Program-made: the position numbers and the translations under genes | Assembly (NCBI GenBank): GCA_951799445.1 | Contig: OX637296.1 | Location: 9,300,001 to 9,364,000 of the forward strand | Length of the DNA stretch: 64,000 bases | Direction of reading: 5' to 3' | DNA from: Pseudisothecium myosuroides | Lineage: Eukaryota; Streptophyta; Bryopsida; Hypnales; Lembophyllaceae | Notes under the pieces: generated by a model | Databases searched by the model: none | What the model was told of the DNA's origin: nothing | The model's input: the letters and a program-made list of their open reading frames with translations, nothing else | In this document: positions 10,871-20,513 of the stretch, piece by piece | Layout: each line of letters starts with the position of its first letter | How positions within the stretch are numbered: the stretch's first letter is position 1

Positions 10871-12930
10871 TTAAAATTTAAAAGCATTAACAAAGAACCT
10901 ATCTGAAGTTGTAAAATTAGGTACCATATGAATTGCTCTCAATATGTTTCCTACCTCTACCACTAAATAGTAACCTTCACACTGCCTAAGCTCAATACAA
11001 TCTATCAATCTTGATAATCTAGTTCGTGGTAACTCCTCATACATCTTTACCAAGGCCAATTCTTTTGTAATAGTTGTACTGCTTTCATTGTACAAATCTA
11101 ATTTGAAAAGAAGTCTAATCTCACCAAAAGATGTATCAATATTTTCATCACCACCTTCTTCCATCTGTATGGCTACAAAACTGTACCACGGTGCTCCAAA
11201 AAATTGATTTGTAGCACGTCCATACATGGGCCAGTCTCTAAACCTTTCTCCAGGTCCTGCAGGAATACCCAATGGACTGTACACATGAAGCAACATCCCA
11301 CCATCAAATTCTAAATTTGGCAAGCTTTGAAAGTTGTTCTCACTCATGTATATATCAAGTGCTGGATGGAGATTATCCTGCAACTCTGGTTGAGAATCCA
11401 ACAAAATCCTTGCAATGGGTGGTATGATCACTTGAGTTGATGAGAATGATAAATCATTTGTTTCCACCCATTTCATACGTAAGTTTGCCTTTGCTCCTGA
11501 TAATACATTTTCGCCAATAGAAATAGCCTGCACATTGATAAACTTTGAGTTACTAAACTTTTATTAATAATGTTAATTTAACATTATGTAGATGTAAACA
11601 GAAAACTTTTCAAGTTCTATTAGAGGAGGAAAGGGTATAATAACTTTCTTACTCTATCCAAAGTTGTTATTCTTTCTTTCTTGATTTGGTTTTTGAAGCC
11701 GTCCATGTGGTGGGTGAGCTTGCGAAGCGATTCAAGGCGACGATTGTGGTTAACTATTTATAACGTTGCAGCTCGCTTATTACTAGCTCTATAGGCTGTT
11801 TTCATCAACACAATATGCATCTGTTCATATTGATTTGTGCTATACTCCCAAGGTAGTCCGGATCTTTGGATACAATCAGAAAAATGTTTCATCATATGAA
11901 CTTTGATGATGTTGAAGTTAGACTTTTGGAACTCTGACAATGTAATTTTAAAAGAATTCACAACCCTATTACAAATCCAAATCCAAACAGAAGAAGTTTA
12001 GTATTTTTTTAGTAGAGAATGAAACAAACCCATAAATATACTCAAATGTAACTAATTCTAACATTTAACAATTAAATCACCGCACATCTTTCCTTCAACA
12101 ATCATCTCCAAAATAATTCTAACATTCTAACTAATTCTAACATTTAACAATTAAATTACGTGAGTATATTTCACTAGAGTATCTTACATTTGAAATACAC
12201 CTATGAGTATATTTCATTTTGTTCATGTTGTGAAGGTGATAGTGTGGTGTAGATTATTAAATGAAATTCACACCTTGTTGAGAGGAAGTCCAATTGTTCC
12301 AAACTTGCATTTGTATGCATGCTGCTACGTGTGGCTGCTCGATACCACTTTAGAAAAAGAACAAAAGTTTCAATCACTGGTTCTGGAAATAGACCTATCA
12401 TGCAAGGGACTATCACCTGCATACTATGAATAAACACCATGAGTAATAATAATAAATTTGCTATCAAAACTAAAATGCTCAACATCATTCTATTAACATA
12501 TAATAAACCTATAAAAATGCCAAAAGGTAAAATGAAATTAGTTAAAAGATATCAAAGGGACAATGACACTTCAAATAATAAAAACGACAAAAGATAGAAT
12601 AAATTTAAAAGACATCGAAAGAATAATAACATACCTGCATAACTACCCGATGTTCAAATGCAGCAAAATTGGCATTTGATATAAAATACCCTCCCTTGTC
12701 CTTCCCAGGAATTCTAAATGTTGAAAATCAAGCTACTTTCTTTAGTTCCAAAAGTCGTCTATCCATGTGAATGAACGCTTTCCGATTCAAAGCCAACCTT
12801 CCATTTGCCATTTCCTTTAAACAAGAAACTAATGTCTTGAAAATTCCAATGTCAGATTGATGTAAGATATCAACATGAATTGCTTGGTAAGGGTTCTTCT
12901 TTGCCTTGATGAGATTGTGGATGGCGGGTA
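10871..12930 (-). pseudogene. Plavaka-family transposase, 5'-truncated and interrupted
   Basis: Minus-strand exonic blocks occur in the order expected for the C-terminal half of Plavaka/KDZ transposases. At about 12905-12645 is a block with IHVDILHQSDIGIFKTL and later FRIPGKDKGGYF. At 12420-12275 is LFLKWYRAATRSSMHT. At 11961-11758 is HMMKHFSDCIQRSGLPWEYS, then EQMHIVLMKTAYRASNKRA, matching the family's H-x-x-H...F-N-T-E-x-x-E-x-L-H-I-D...YRATN signature. The last exon (11527-10873) ends RAIHMVPNF...FFVNAFKF, as in the family's C-terminus. An in-frame TGA lies at 12728-12730, the ERLHID-like acidic position reads QMHIVL, and a frame change is likely after 11758. The N-terminal catalytic portion upstream of 12930 is absent. 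Family transposases move DNA by cut-and-paste; this copy is almost certainly inactive. Confidence 0.75.
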
Positions 12931-13112
12931 TGCCTCTGACCTTTTACACCTTTGGATATGTAATTTTTTAATGCCTCTCATGGGTTTGAAGCCTATTGCT
13001 AAGGATTTACACATTTGAATAGGATTCAAATTTAGACATTTGGATAGGATTCACATTTGGCTACTGTAGCTAGTCTGTTAATTCCTTTGATCACCAAGGC
13101 AAGATCGACTTG

Positions 13113-13225
13113 AATAAAATTTTAATTAAAATTAATTAAAATTTTAAGTTAATTAAATTTTAATTAATTTAATTAATTTTAATTTTAATTAATTAAATTC
13201 AAATTATTTTAAATTTTAAATTTTA
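13113..13225. repeat. AT-only palindromic tract between divergent transposon genes
   Basis: This run is composed almost only of AATTAATTTTAATT and TTAAAATT permutations, capable of many overlapping hairpins. It lies between the minus-strand transposase and the plus-strand passenger gene, where a shared promoter or origin-like region could sit (inferred). No promoter motif can be assigned confidently. Confidence 0.5.
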
Positions 13226-13773
13226 ATTAATCCATGTGCCAAGTTAGGAGAAGCTGGTGAATTTTGGGAGGTAAGGAAGGTTATTAGATATCCTTCTGGG
13301 AGGAAAAAAAATGAAACCATATAGTGCATTTCAAATTTTGGAATGAGTGGGAAAGAGCCCGCCAGTCCGCCACCTTAGACACGAGGACTTGAAGTATTTT
13401 ACAAGCCCGCTATATTAGTGAGGAAGACTCAAAGGATTTTTTGTCGCAGCAGAATAAGAGAGCTGAAGAGAGCTTAAAGAGAATTGCGTACATTGAGTGA
13501 TCGGTAGGTTTTTGTAGCATGGAGAAGGATGAATTCAACATTGGAGCTTAGAATTAGACTTAATTAGCTGATTTTTCAATTTAAATTTGAGCAATTTTTC
13601 TTAGTGGCATTTCTTGTTTCATTTGTGTCTTCTGTTTTGCACAATTAGAGAAACATAATGTTGTTTGGTTGTGTTTTCTTTTCATAAATAGGCTAAAGCA
13701 TTTTAGCTCTAATGAAATTCTCTTCGTCTTCTAATGAAATTTTCTTCGTCTTCCTTTTCAGATAACTCCTCCA

Positions 13774-15315
13774 ATGGCGGATTATGTGGCGGCCTTTTTA
13801 AAAGGAAGCGGTCGGAAGAGATATGGACGATCAGGTACATCCAATAGCCCTGTTTGTGTACCACAACGTCGTCGAATGCAAGCCGCTTCCGCAAGCCCTA
13901 ATGTGCAAGTTGAAGTGAACAGTCATCGAATCCAAGTCGCTTCCGCAAGCCCTAATGTGCAAGTCGAAGTGAACAATGTCCATGTTGAAGACCGTGTCAT
14001 TACTAACAATCTACCTGGAAATCAAGAAGCAATTGTCCCTACCAATGCAGCTCTTAGGATCAAGAATGCATACTTAGTGAAATTCACTGCCAAGCAAAAA
14101 GAGCAAATCTCTGTTCTTACCAAAGTGGTAGAGAAGTACCAGGAAGAAGAAAAACTTCCACAGTGCTGCCAAATTCCATATGTTAAGGTGAGTTTGATTT
14201 AATGTCAATTAATGTATGCAATATTTTGAAATTATACATTCAATTTCTGAAATGTAATTAAATTGTTGATTCCTTGTGCCATAGTTGGTTCTAATTTTCA
14301 ATGTGTGTGTTTAACAAAAAATGATGACAAATGTTGCATGCAAGCTTTTAATTGGCCATTATTCATTCTCAACCATTTATCCCTCCGAGGATATTATAAT
14401 GGAATGCCTCTAGGCGTCATTCCAAATACGTTTGGATGATGAAGCAACGAGATTAGCCTTTCAAAGGGAGTGGACAGTATACAAAAAAGGAGAAAAAGGT
14501 ATTAGAGGGGTTGTATTCAATAATATCATACTGCGGAGAGGCAACATGACTCGGGAACTTAAGACTCACTTCTTCACTCTTTTAGGACTTCCGAAACCCC
14601 CTCCTCAAAGTGGTGAAGATGCAGAGGAGTGGAAAAGGAGAGTCCAAGAAGTTAAACTTGATAATCAATGGCGCATTTCGGATGATACAGGAGTTTTGGA
14701 CCCTTACGGTTCTGTTGCAGTTCATGGAGCCATCTCCTATGTCATGTTAGGAAGATGCTACTCATCTACCGTTCCAGTTCAAATTACCCTTGAACAAGCG
14801 GGATTTTTTTTTCATGTGGTATGTTTTAAATGACACTAAATGTTTTTTCAATTAATACTTGTTGTTTGTTGTATTGGCTTATGTTATTGATATTGATTTT
14901 TTAATTTCTCACTTACAACAGATGGAGCTTGCATTGAATTTCAAGACTCTTTGCTTTATTGGCTTATGTTATTGATAATGATTTTCTTATTTGTCATTGA
15001 ATTTCAAGACTCTTTGCTTTATTGGCTTATGTTATTGATATTAGATTTTTTTATTTGTCATTGAATTTCAAGACTCTTTGCTTTATTGGCTTATGTTATT
15101 GATATCAGATTTCTTATTTTTCACTTACACAGATGGAGCTTGCATTGAATTTCAAGACTCTTTCTGAAGGACGTTTGGCTTCTCAGATTCGCCTTATGAA
15201 GATAAGAGAAGAAGATATCAAGCAAAACTTGCATCTGATGCGTAGGATCTACATTGTAGAAAAGGGAGGGCTTGATGTGGAGGAGGAGGATGTCATTCCA
15301 GAAAGTTTACCATAG
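13774..15315 (+). CDS. Unknown 333-aa transposon passenger protein, three exons
   Basis: The exons are 13774-14187, 14414-14818 and 15133-15315. All have GT-AG borders and every junction is phase 0, giving an open frame of 333 codons from ATG to TAG. Residues 1-35 are basic and low in hydrophobics (KGSGRKRYGR). A 17-residue segment (ASASPNVQVEVN) is present twice at about 38-72. The middle has a lysine/glutamate-rich helix-like stretch (KQKEQISVLTKVVEKYQEEE). Exon 2 contains REWTVYKKGEKGIRGVVF and a proline-rich LGLPKPPPQSGED, and exon 3 is charged and probably helical. There is no signal peptide, membrane segment or enzyme motif that I recognise. It is divergent from the transposase relic within the 6.56-kb element, so an accessory or DNA-binding role in transposition is plausible but purely inferred. 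Its intact frame contrasts with the broken transposase. Confidence 0.65.
14922..15150 (+). repeat. Tandem partial duplications of the exon 3 start inside an intron
   Basis: The phrase CAGATGGAGCTTGCATTG occurs at about 14920 and again at the true exon 3 border at 15131. Between them TTGAATTTCAAGACTCTTTG plus CTTTATTGGCTTATGTTATT is repeated three times with a unit of about 64 bp. The copies carry splice-acceptor-like ends, so alternative acceptors are possible. They probably arose by unequal exchange or slippage. Confidence 0.85.
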
Positions 15316-16377
15316 ATGTGTTTAGACAAGTAGAGACATTCAAGAGAGATGATAATAGATGACTTTTAGAATTGTAATACTTTCTTTTGTTTCATGTGTC
15401 TTTTCACACAAACTTTGAACATACATTTTTTTCTCCAATTCATTTGTGGCTAATATAGTGTGTATTGACTCTATTGAGCTAGGTGATGACAATTCAGTTA
15501 AGAGACTATTGCTATACTCCAAACTTGCACTCCTATTTTAGAAGTTTAATGTTGTTCTAAATAATTCAATTAGTCATTGTTCCTTAGTTTTTACAATAAG
15601 TCATTGTTTCAATACAATGTTGATTTAATCCAATCGCAATTAGTCATTGTTCCCTTGTTTTTACTATAAGTCCTTGTTTCAATACAAGAATAATAAACCA
15701 TTTGTTTTTAGATGATACAATAAACCATTGTTTCAATATTGTTCCTCATTATTTCAATGCTCATTGTTTCAATATGACATTGTAACAACATTGCATGGCA
15801 CTAGGTGTTGTTTTTGAATTGTTTCTAGGTTGTTTCAATGGCATCTGAATTTTGAGATGTAGGTCCAAAATTGATCGAAATATTAAATTGTTAATAGCTC
15901 TTAGATGGAATTAAAACACCATAATCCCAACGGTGGGATTGTTCTTGCAAACAAATTTGACCTTGTCCAAAAAAAAATTGAAAAAATTTGAAAATTGCCT
16001 TCAAAAATGAATTCTATAAGTTGTTTTCTGAAGAAGATGCTTAAATTGCCCAAAAAACAAGATTGTCCAGAACTTTCTCATTATTAGTCCAAATGTAATG
16101 AATCAAAGCTTTAGATGTAGACAAAAACATGATCTTTGAGGGAAAAATAAATAAATTTTAAATCATTTTTTTTCTACCCGACAAACTGTTTTTTTGCTTT
16201 AGGATGGCATAACTTTTGCTCCCAAGCACCAATTGAAAAAAAATTATATTTTAGAAAGCTAATGTGATTTCTTATCTTCTAAAAAGTTTTGAAAAATTGG
16301 GTCAAAATTTGAGGCTATATAGGCCTACCCAAAATCTCAAGTGTTCCTCGAGGGGACTTTGGTACTTTAGGGGTTAA

Positions 16378-16449
16378 CCCCTCACCGCCTAAAGGGGCAA
16401 AATACGTCCCCTTTTCAGTGTATTTTGGGATACTCCAAGCGGTGAGGGG
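16378..16449. mobile_element. 72-bp mini-element abutting a TTAA junction
   Basis: CCCCTCACCGC at 16378 and GCGGTGAGGGG at 16439-16449 are perfect 11-bp inverted termini. The left flank is the TTAA (16374-16377) that also ends the preceding element; the right flank is TCAA. The termini resemble the CCCTCCATCGCC ends of 19084-20058, so this looks like a heavily deleted relative. Confidence 0.7.
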
Positions 16450-16794
16450 TCAAGTTCCAAGTAGTGACTCTATCCTAACACAATGTATGATTTTCATAAT
16501 TAGCTTGAGTTGTTAAAAACATTGCTAAATAAATGAGCTAAAAATTCAAATTTTAAAACTTTACTCAAATTTATTCACATTAAAAAAAGAATTGGATAGA
16601 AGTTTTGCTAAATTTAGCTAGATTCACAAGCATTATTTCTGATCTTCTTCAGAACCATTCTCACTTACCGTTGTCCTTGCAGTGTGTATTATAATAACTC
16701 TTCATGTGTGCATGTTAGTTCTTCAAACGTACACTAATAATAATAAAAATTAAATTTGGAGCAGAAAATTAGAGCGAGGTCTTGGTGTCTATAT

Positions 16795-16965
16795 TATAGA
16801 AACCTCCCATGATTACAATGTAACTATGTTATAAATTCCTATATTATAAGTGTTTATATTATAAGCACCTTCAATGGTTGTAGGATATGCACTTATATTG
16901 ATTTATACTCAAAGTTCACATGCTTGCATTTTCATGCTCACATATTAAAATCATTGGCTTGGATA
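16795..16965 (-). mobile_element. Partial family F MITE, reverse
   Basis: On the minus strand this matches 5300-5450, with shared CATGATTACAATGTAACTATG and TTATAAGCACCTTCAATGGT landmarks. The termini are incomplete. Confidence 0.6.
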
Positions 16966-17031
16966 GCATACTAATAGAGAGGATAAATAATCTGGAAAGC
17001 AATCATGCAAGTTGTGAATTTTTTTCATTGA

Positions 17032-17850
17032 CCCCTAAAGGACCAAGTGGTTGTTGAATGACCAATTGAAAATTTGGATAGGTTCCTATGAAGTCAATTT
17101 TGAATGAACCTTTTTGAAAATTTGAATTGTACATCCTTCTTGAAAATGTAATTATTTTCTAGATTGAGTGACCAAATTAAAAAATTTATTGCATGAAATT
17201 TTTGGGAAGTTTGGGCAACTTGTGAAAAATCATCTTTTACTTTTGAAATTTTGCAAGCACATAATTGACATGATGTAGGATGAAAATTGTAAACAAAATC
17301 CTAAGTGTAGTACAAAAATCTTGGAGTTAAATTTTGTTAACCTTGCCGGCCAGAGCAAGAAATTTTTTTCTTCCCGAGTTTTCTTCTAACTTCAAACACT
17401 ATAATCTTGAAATGAGTACAATAAAAAATTATGAAATTTCCCCACACATTCTTATAGTAGTCTAGTGTACTTTTGTATGGTTTAATTTTCCATTTCTCAT
17501 TTTTTTTTCTTGTTGACCTAAGAGGTGATAATTTTTGGCAATTTATGCTTGAAATGTGCCCCCCAAATTTTTTCCATTAACTTTGAACGCTTATATCGTT
17601 GCAATCTATGAAGCCAAATGGGTTGAAATTTTTCTACATATTTTTATAGTAAATTATTTCAATTTTCATTCAATGCATGAAAAATGGTAGTTCCAGAACA
17701 ACTTTAGAATGTAACCATTATCTCAAATTCAAGTGTAAATTCATAAAATTATATACATAACTTGCAATCTTCGTAGACAAATAGGCTAAAAGTTTTAACA
17801 CACATTTCTATAGTAGTCTAGTACTAATTTGTTTAGATGAAAATTTGAAA
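17032..17850 (+). mobile_element. TTAA-type element with three diverged internal modules
   Basis: CCCCTAAAGGACCAAG starts at 17032 after TTGA. The module 'AATCTTGCAATC...GGTCAAA...TTTTTCCACACATTCTTATAGTAGTCTAG' is present in diverged form near 17400-17480, 17585-17650 and 17755-17830. The right terminus was not found, so the end is approximate. It is non-coding. Confidence 0.5.
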
Positions 17851-19079
17851 AGTGATTTTATTTTCAATTGTGCTCAATGCACTAAAAAATGACAATTTTA
17901 GATATTTTATAAAAATAGTCAATTAAAAGAACTGTAGGGATTAATAATGACAAATTTTTATGTTTTTAGATAACACTAAATAAAAAATTTCCACTTTTCA
18001 CGGCTATAAACAGTTTAAAATCACTTGTACATACTATTAGAGATGAAACAAGGGACCCAAAATGAATAATTTCTTTACTTTTAAAAAGAGATGGAAAATG
18101 CCTAATTGGTGGAGAATGTATGATTTTGGATGTAAAGATATATTTAAAGGTGGAAAAAAGCTTCAATTGACTTGAAAAGTATAAATTGAGCTCATAAAAT
18201 ATATGTTAATGAGATTTTTACATAAAAACTTCATCTCTTTTTCCAAGTGCTTTGATACTTTCCTAAAATCTTTTATAGACAAAACAAGCAAAAATGGTGT
18301 AAGTTCACTTATATTGTCATTGGTCAAGGTGCAAAGTGTAGAAGGAAGGTCAAAATCCCTTGACATTTTTGAGTTTCACGTTTCATTTCAGTGTAAGAAT
18401 GGCCATTCAATTTCTTTTGTAATAAACATTATGAGAAAATTTAGCAAATTGTTTGTACTACAATATTGCAATAGAGTTTGAAAACACCATAAACTCTGTT
18501 CATATAAGGTGATTGATATAAAAATAATAAGTGGGTATAGGAACAAAAGTGTTTTACAAGTAACAAAATATACAATAGGCTGTGTTGGTCACCCTTTGGA
18601 AGTACTTATGGATTAAATCAATTTTGCCTTGAGTGTACTATCATTTTATAGCACTTGATTATGCTACAACTAAATAAATGAATTACACTTTATTTTGACC
18701 AAAAACATTAATATACGCTCACTTAGTGAACTATAATCTACATCCCAAAGTTTCATTATTTTTCAATAAAAATAAAAAATTTGCATCATGATCTTTTGCA
18801 AACTTTATAAAAACTTACAAAATTGTTGTACCTAAATCACTCATAGTTTCTACCTCATTTTGTATGGCTTTAATAAACATCAACATCTTCATGAAGAATC
18901 CCATTAGTATCATGTAGGCATACAATTGCAAGTCACAACAACCTTATTTCTTGTGCTTTAAAACAAATTTTCACAACTTTTGTCAAGTGAAGGTAGTGCA
19001 CTTGTATTGTCATTACAAGTGCACTAAAATTATCTTGGTATCATTGTCACATCTAAAATTGGAATTATTGACAAACACC
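17851..19079. other. AT-rich stretch without a supported gene
   Basis: Overlapping short ORFs on both strands at 18163-18481 lack family features. Nothing else is recognised. Confidence 0.45.
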
Positions 19080-19083
19080 TTAA

Positions 19084-20058
19084 CCCTCCATCGCCTAAGG
19101 GGACAAAAAGTGTCCTCACACACTATAACAGTCCAATTTGAAGTGCTCTAACTTTTGCATCTGATGTCCAAATTTAATAAAACTTGTTGTAAAAGTTGCG
19201 CATACTAGTCTAGTTTGTGTGGTAAAATTTTCAGATCAATCCAAGACGAATTGAGTTTGTGAAATCCATTCGAAGTTCTCAGGTTCAATTTGAGTTCAGC
19301 ACACTGCATTGTCATGGCTGCAACTTTAGGTGCTTGTATCTTTTTCATCAAATGTTCATTTTCAATAAAATTTGTCGGGTTTTGTTCCCCTTGAGGTATA
19401 GTTATTGAGGTAAAATTTTCATGTCAATTCAAGCTATTTTGAATGTTTGAGAGCAATTCGAAGTTCAAAATTCAGACATTTTTGTATTATAGTGAACTTC
19501 GGCGGCTCATAACTCCTTCATACATGGTCCATTTTCAATAATTTTTGTTGTAAAAGTTGCGCATACTAGTCTAGTTTTTGTGGTTAAAATTTCATATTGA
19601 TCCAAGAATTTATGAGTGACTGAGAAGCATTTTAGTAGAAGGAAGTTCAGCTATAGATGTGATTTTTTGCTACTTTTTTCACTGTTTTCTAGCATTTCAA
19701 ATCCATTTTGCAAACACAATGAGTCATTTGAATGATATTTTTTTTCACTAAAGAGTTTACATTTTGTTTTTGAATCACTTGGCAGTTTGATGTTTTTTCA
19801 TTTGAGTAGGTTTAGAAATCGAATTTCACCTCCAAATGTGTTTTTAAGAAAATTTCAGCACCTTTTTCCAACACTAAAACATTATAATCTTTCAATCTAT
19901 ACGGTCAAATGACCCCAAATTTGTTCCACACCATCTACAACATGCACACAACAAGATTGTACGGTTGAGATTTTCATACCTTACTGAAATTTAGACTTTT
20001 AACATTTGCAAAGGCAGGATGCTCATTTAAGCATGTTTGGACCTTAGGCGATGGAGGG
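19084..20058. mobile_element. 975-bp TTAA element, CCCTCCATCGCC family
   Basis: TTAA flanks both sides (19080-19083 and 20059-20062). The inverted termini share 17 perfect bases, CCCTCCATCGCCTAAGG. Inside, the phrase TTGTTGTAAAAGTTGCGCAT followed by ACTAGTCTAGTTT occurs at about 19180 and 19545, with a weaker copy near 19370, and a module typical of the other TTAA elements sits at 19870-19950. There is no coding capacity. Confidence 0.88.
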
Positions 20059-20513
20059 TTAACCTATGAGAAAATGCTAAGTAATTATAGACTGTGAGAA
20101 CTTAAAGAACTCAAATGATATACTTAATGAGATGGATGCAAGCGTGTCTTCAACTATCTCAACTATAATAACTCTTGGACACTTTGACAACAAAATAACT
20201 CTTTAAAATACAAAATTCAATTCAATGGTCACCAAAGAGGATTTGCATCTAAAACTTATTGTTTATTCATGTTTTGGGTAATAATTTTCAAGGATCTTTC
20301 TATTTGACTTAGTGAAAAAAGATGTATGTTGAGATATTGTTGCAAAGCATAAACATCATTTTATCACGTGCATTGATATAAAATAAAAACGATCTCAAAA
20401 AATACTTTGACTTCATGAAAGTCTGATTTTATTTTTATTTTAAAAGAAAGGTTGTGAAAAAAAATTTGACTACAAAAATGAAAAATGAAATTTAAAAAAC
20501 ATTAATACAAGTC

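Larger units (their letters stand above)
9305..15859. mobile_element. 6.56-kb Plavaka/KDZ-like DNA transposon
   Basis: The element begins CATCTCAAATTTGGATG (9305-9321) and ends CATCTGAATTTTGAGATG (15842-15859), imperfect inverted repeats. It is flanked by TA at 9303-9304 and 15860-15861, and its removal restores the host sequence. Subterminal regions (9340-9540 and 15545-15840) are rich in CATTGTTTCAA/ACAATG repeats, which may be transposase-binding sites (inferred). Inside are a decayed minus-strand transposase (10871-12930), a divergent plus-strand three-exon gene (13774-15315) and a cysteine-rich minus-strand gene fragment (10019-10860). The TA assignment is the alternative that gives the best terminal repeats; a GT duplication is also arithmetically possible. 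Confidence 0.8.
8927..16373 (+). mobile_element. Family A TTAA element split by a 6.56-kb transposon
   Basis: TTAA at 8923-8926 precedes CCTCTAAAATATCC, and CTTTAGGGG precedes TTAA at 16374-16377. Positions 8927-9302 match the left half of family A up to AATTGTTAAGTAGAAG. Positions 15862-16373 match the right half from AGGTCC onward, including CTTAGATGGAATTAAAA and the CCAACGGTGGGATTGTTCT block. Removing 9305-15861 leaves about 890 bp, the length of intact family A copies, and rejoins AAGTAGGT as in 1309-2187. Confidence 0.85.

Noticed and set aside
12203..12433. Plus-strand ORF within the transposase relic
   Set aside because: It is antisense to the recognisable Plavaka block; the minus-strand reading has the family motif.
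9305..15859. Reading 9300-15860 as the autonomous core of the TTAA family A
   Set aside because: The internal region has its own inverted termini and TA flanks, and its removal restores a normal-length family A element. It is therefore a nested insertion, not the parent of the TTAA elements.
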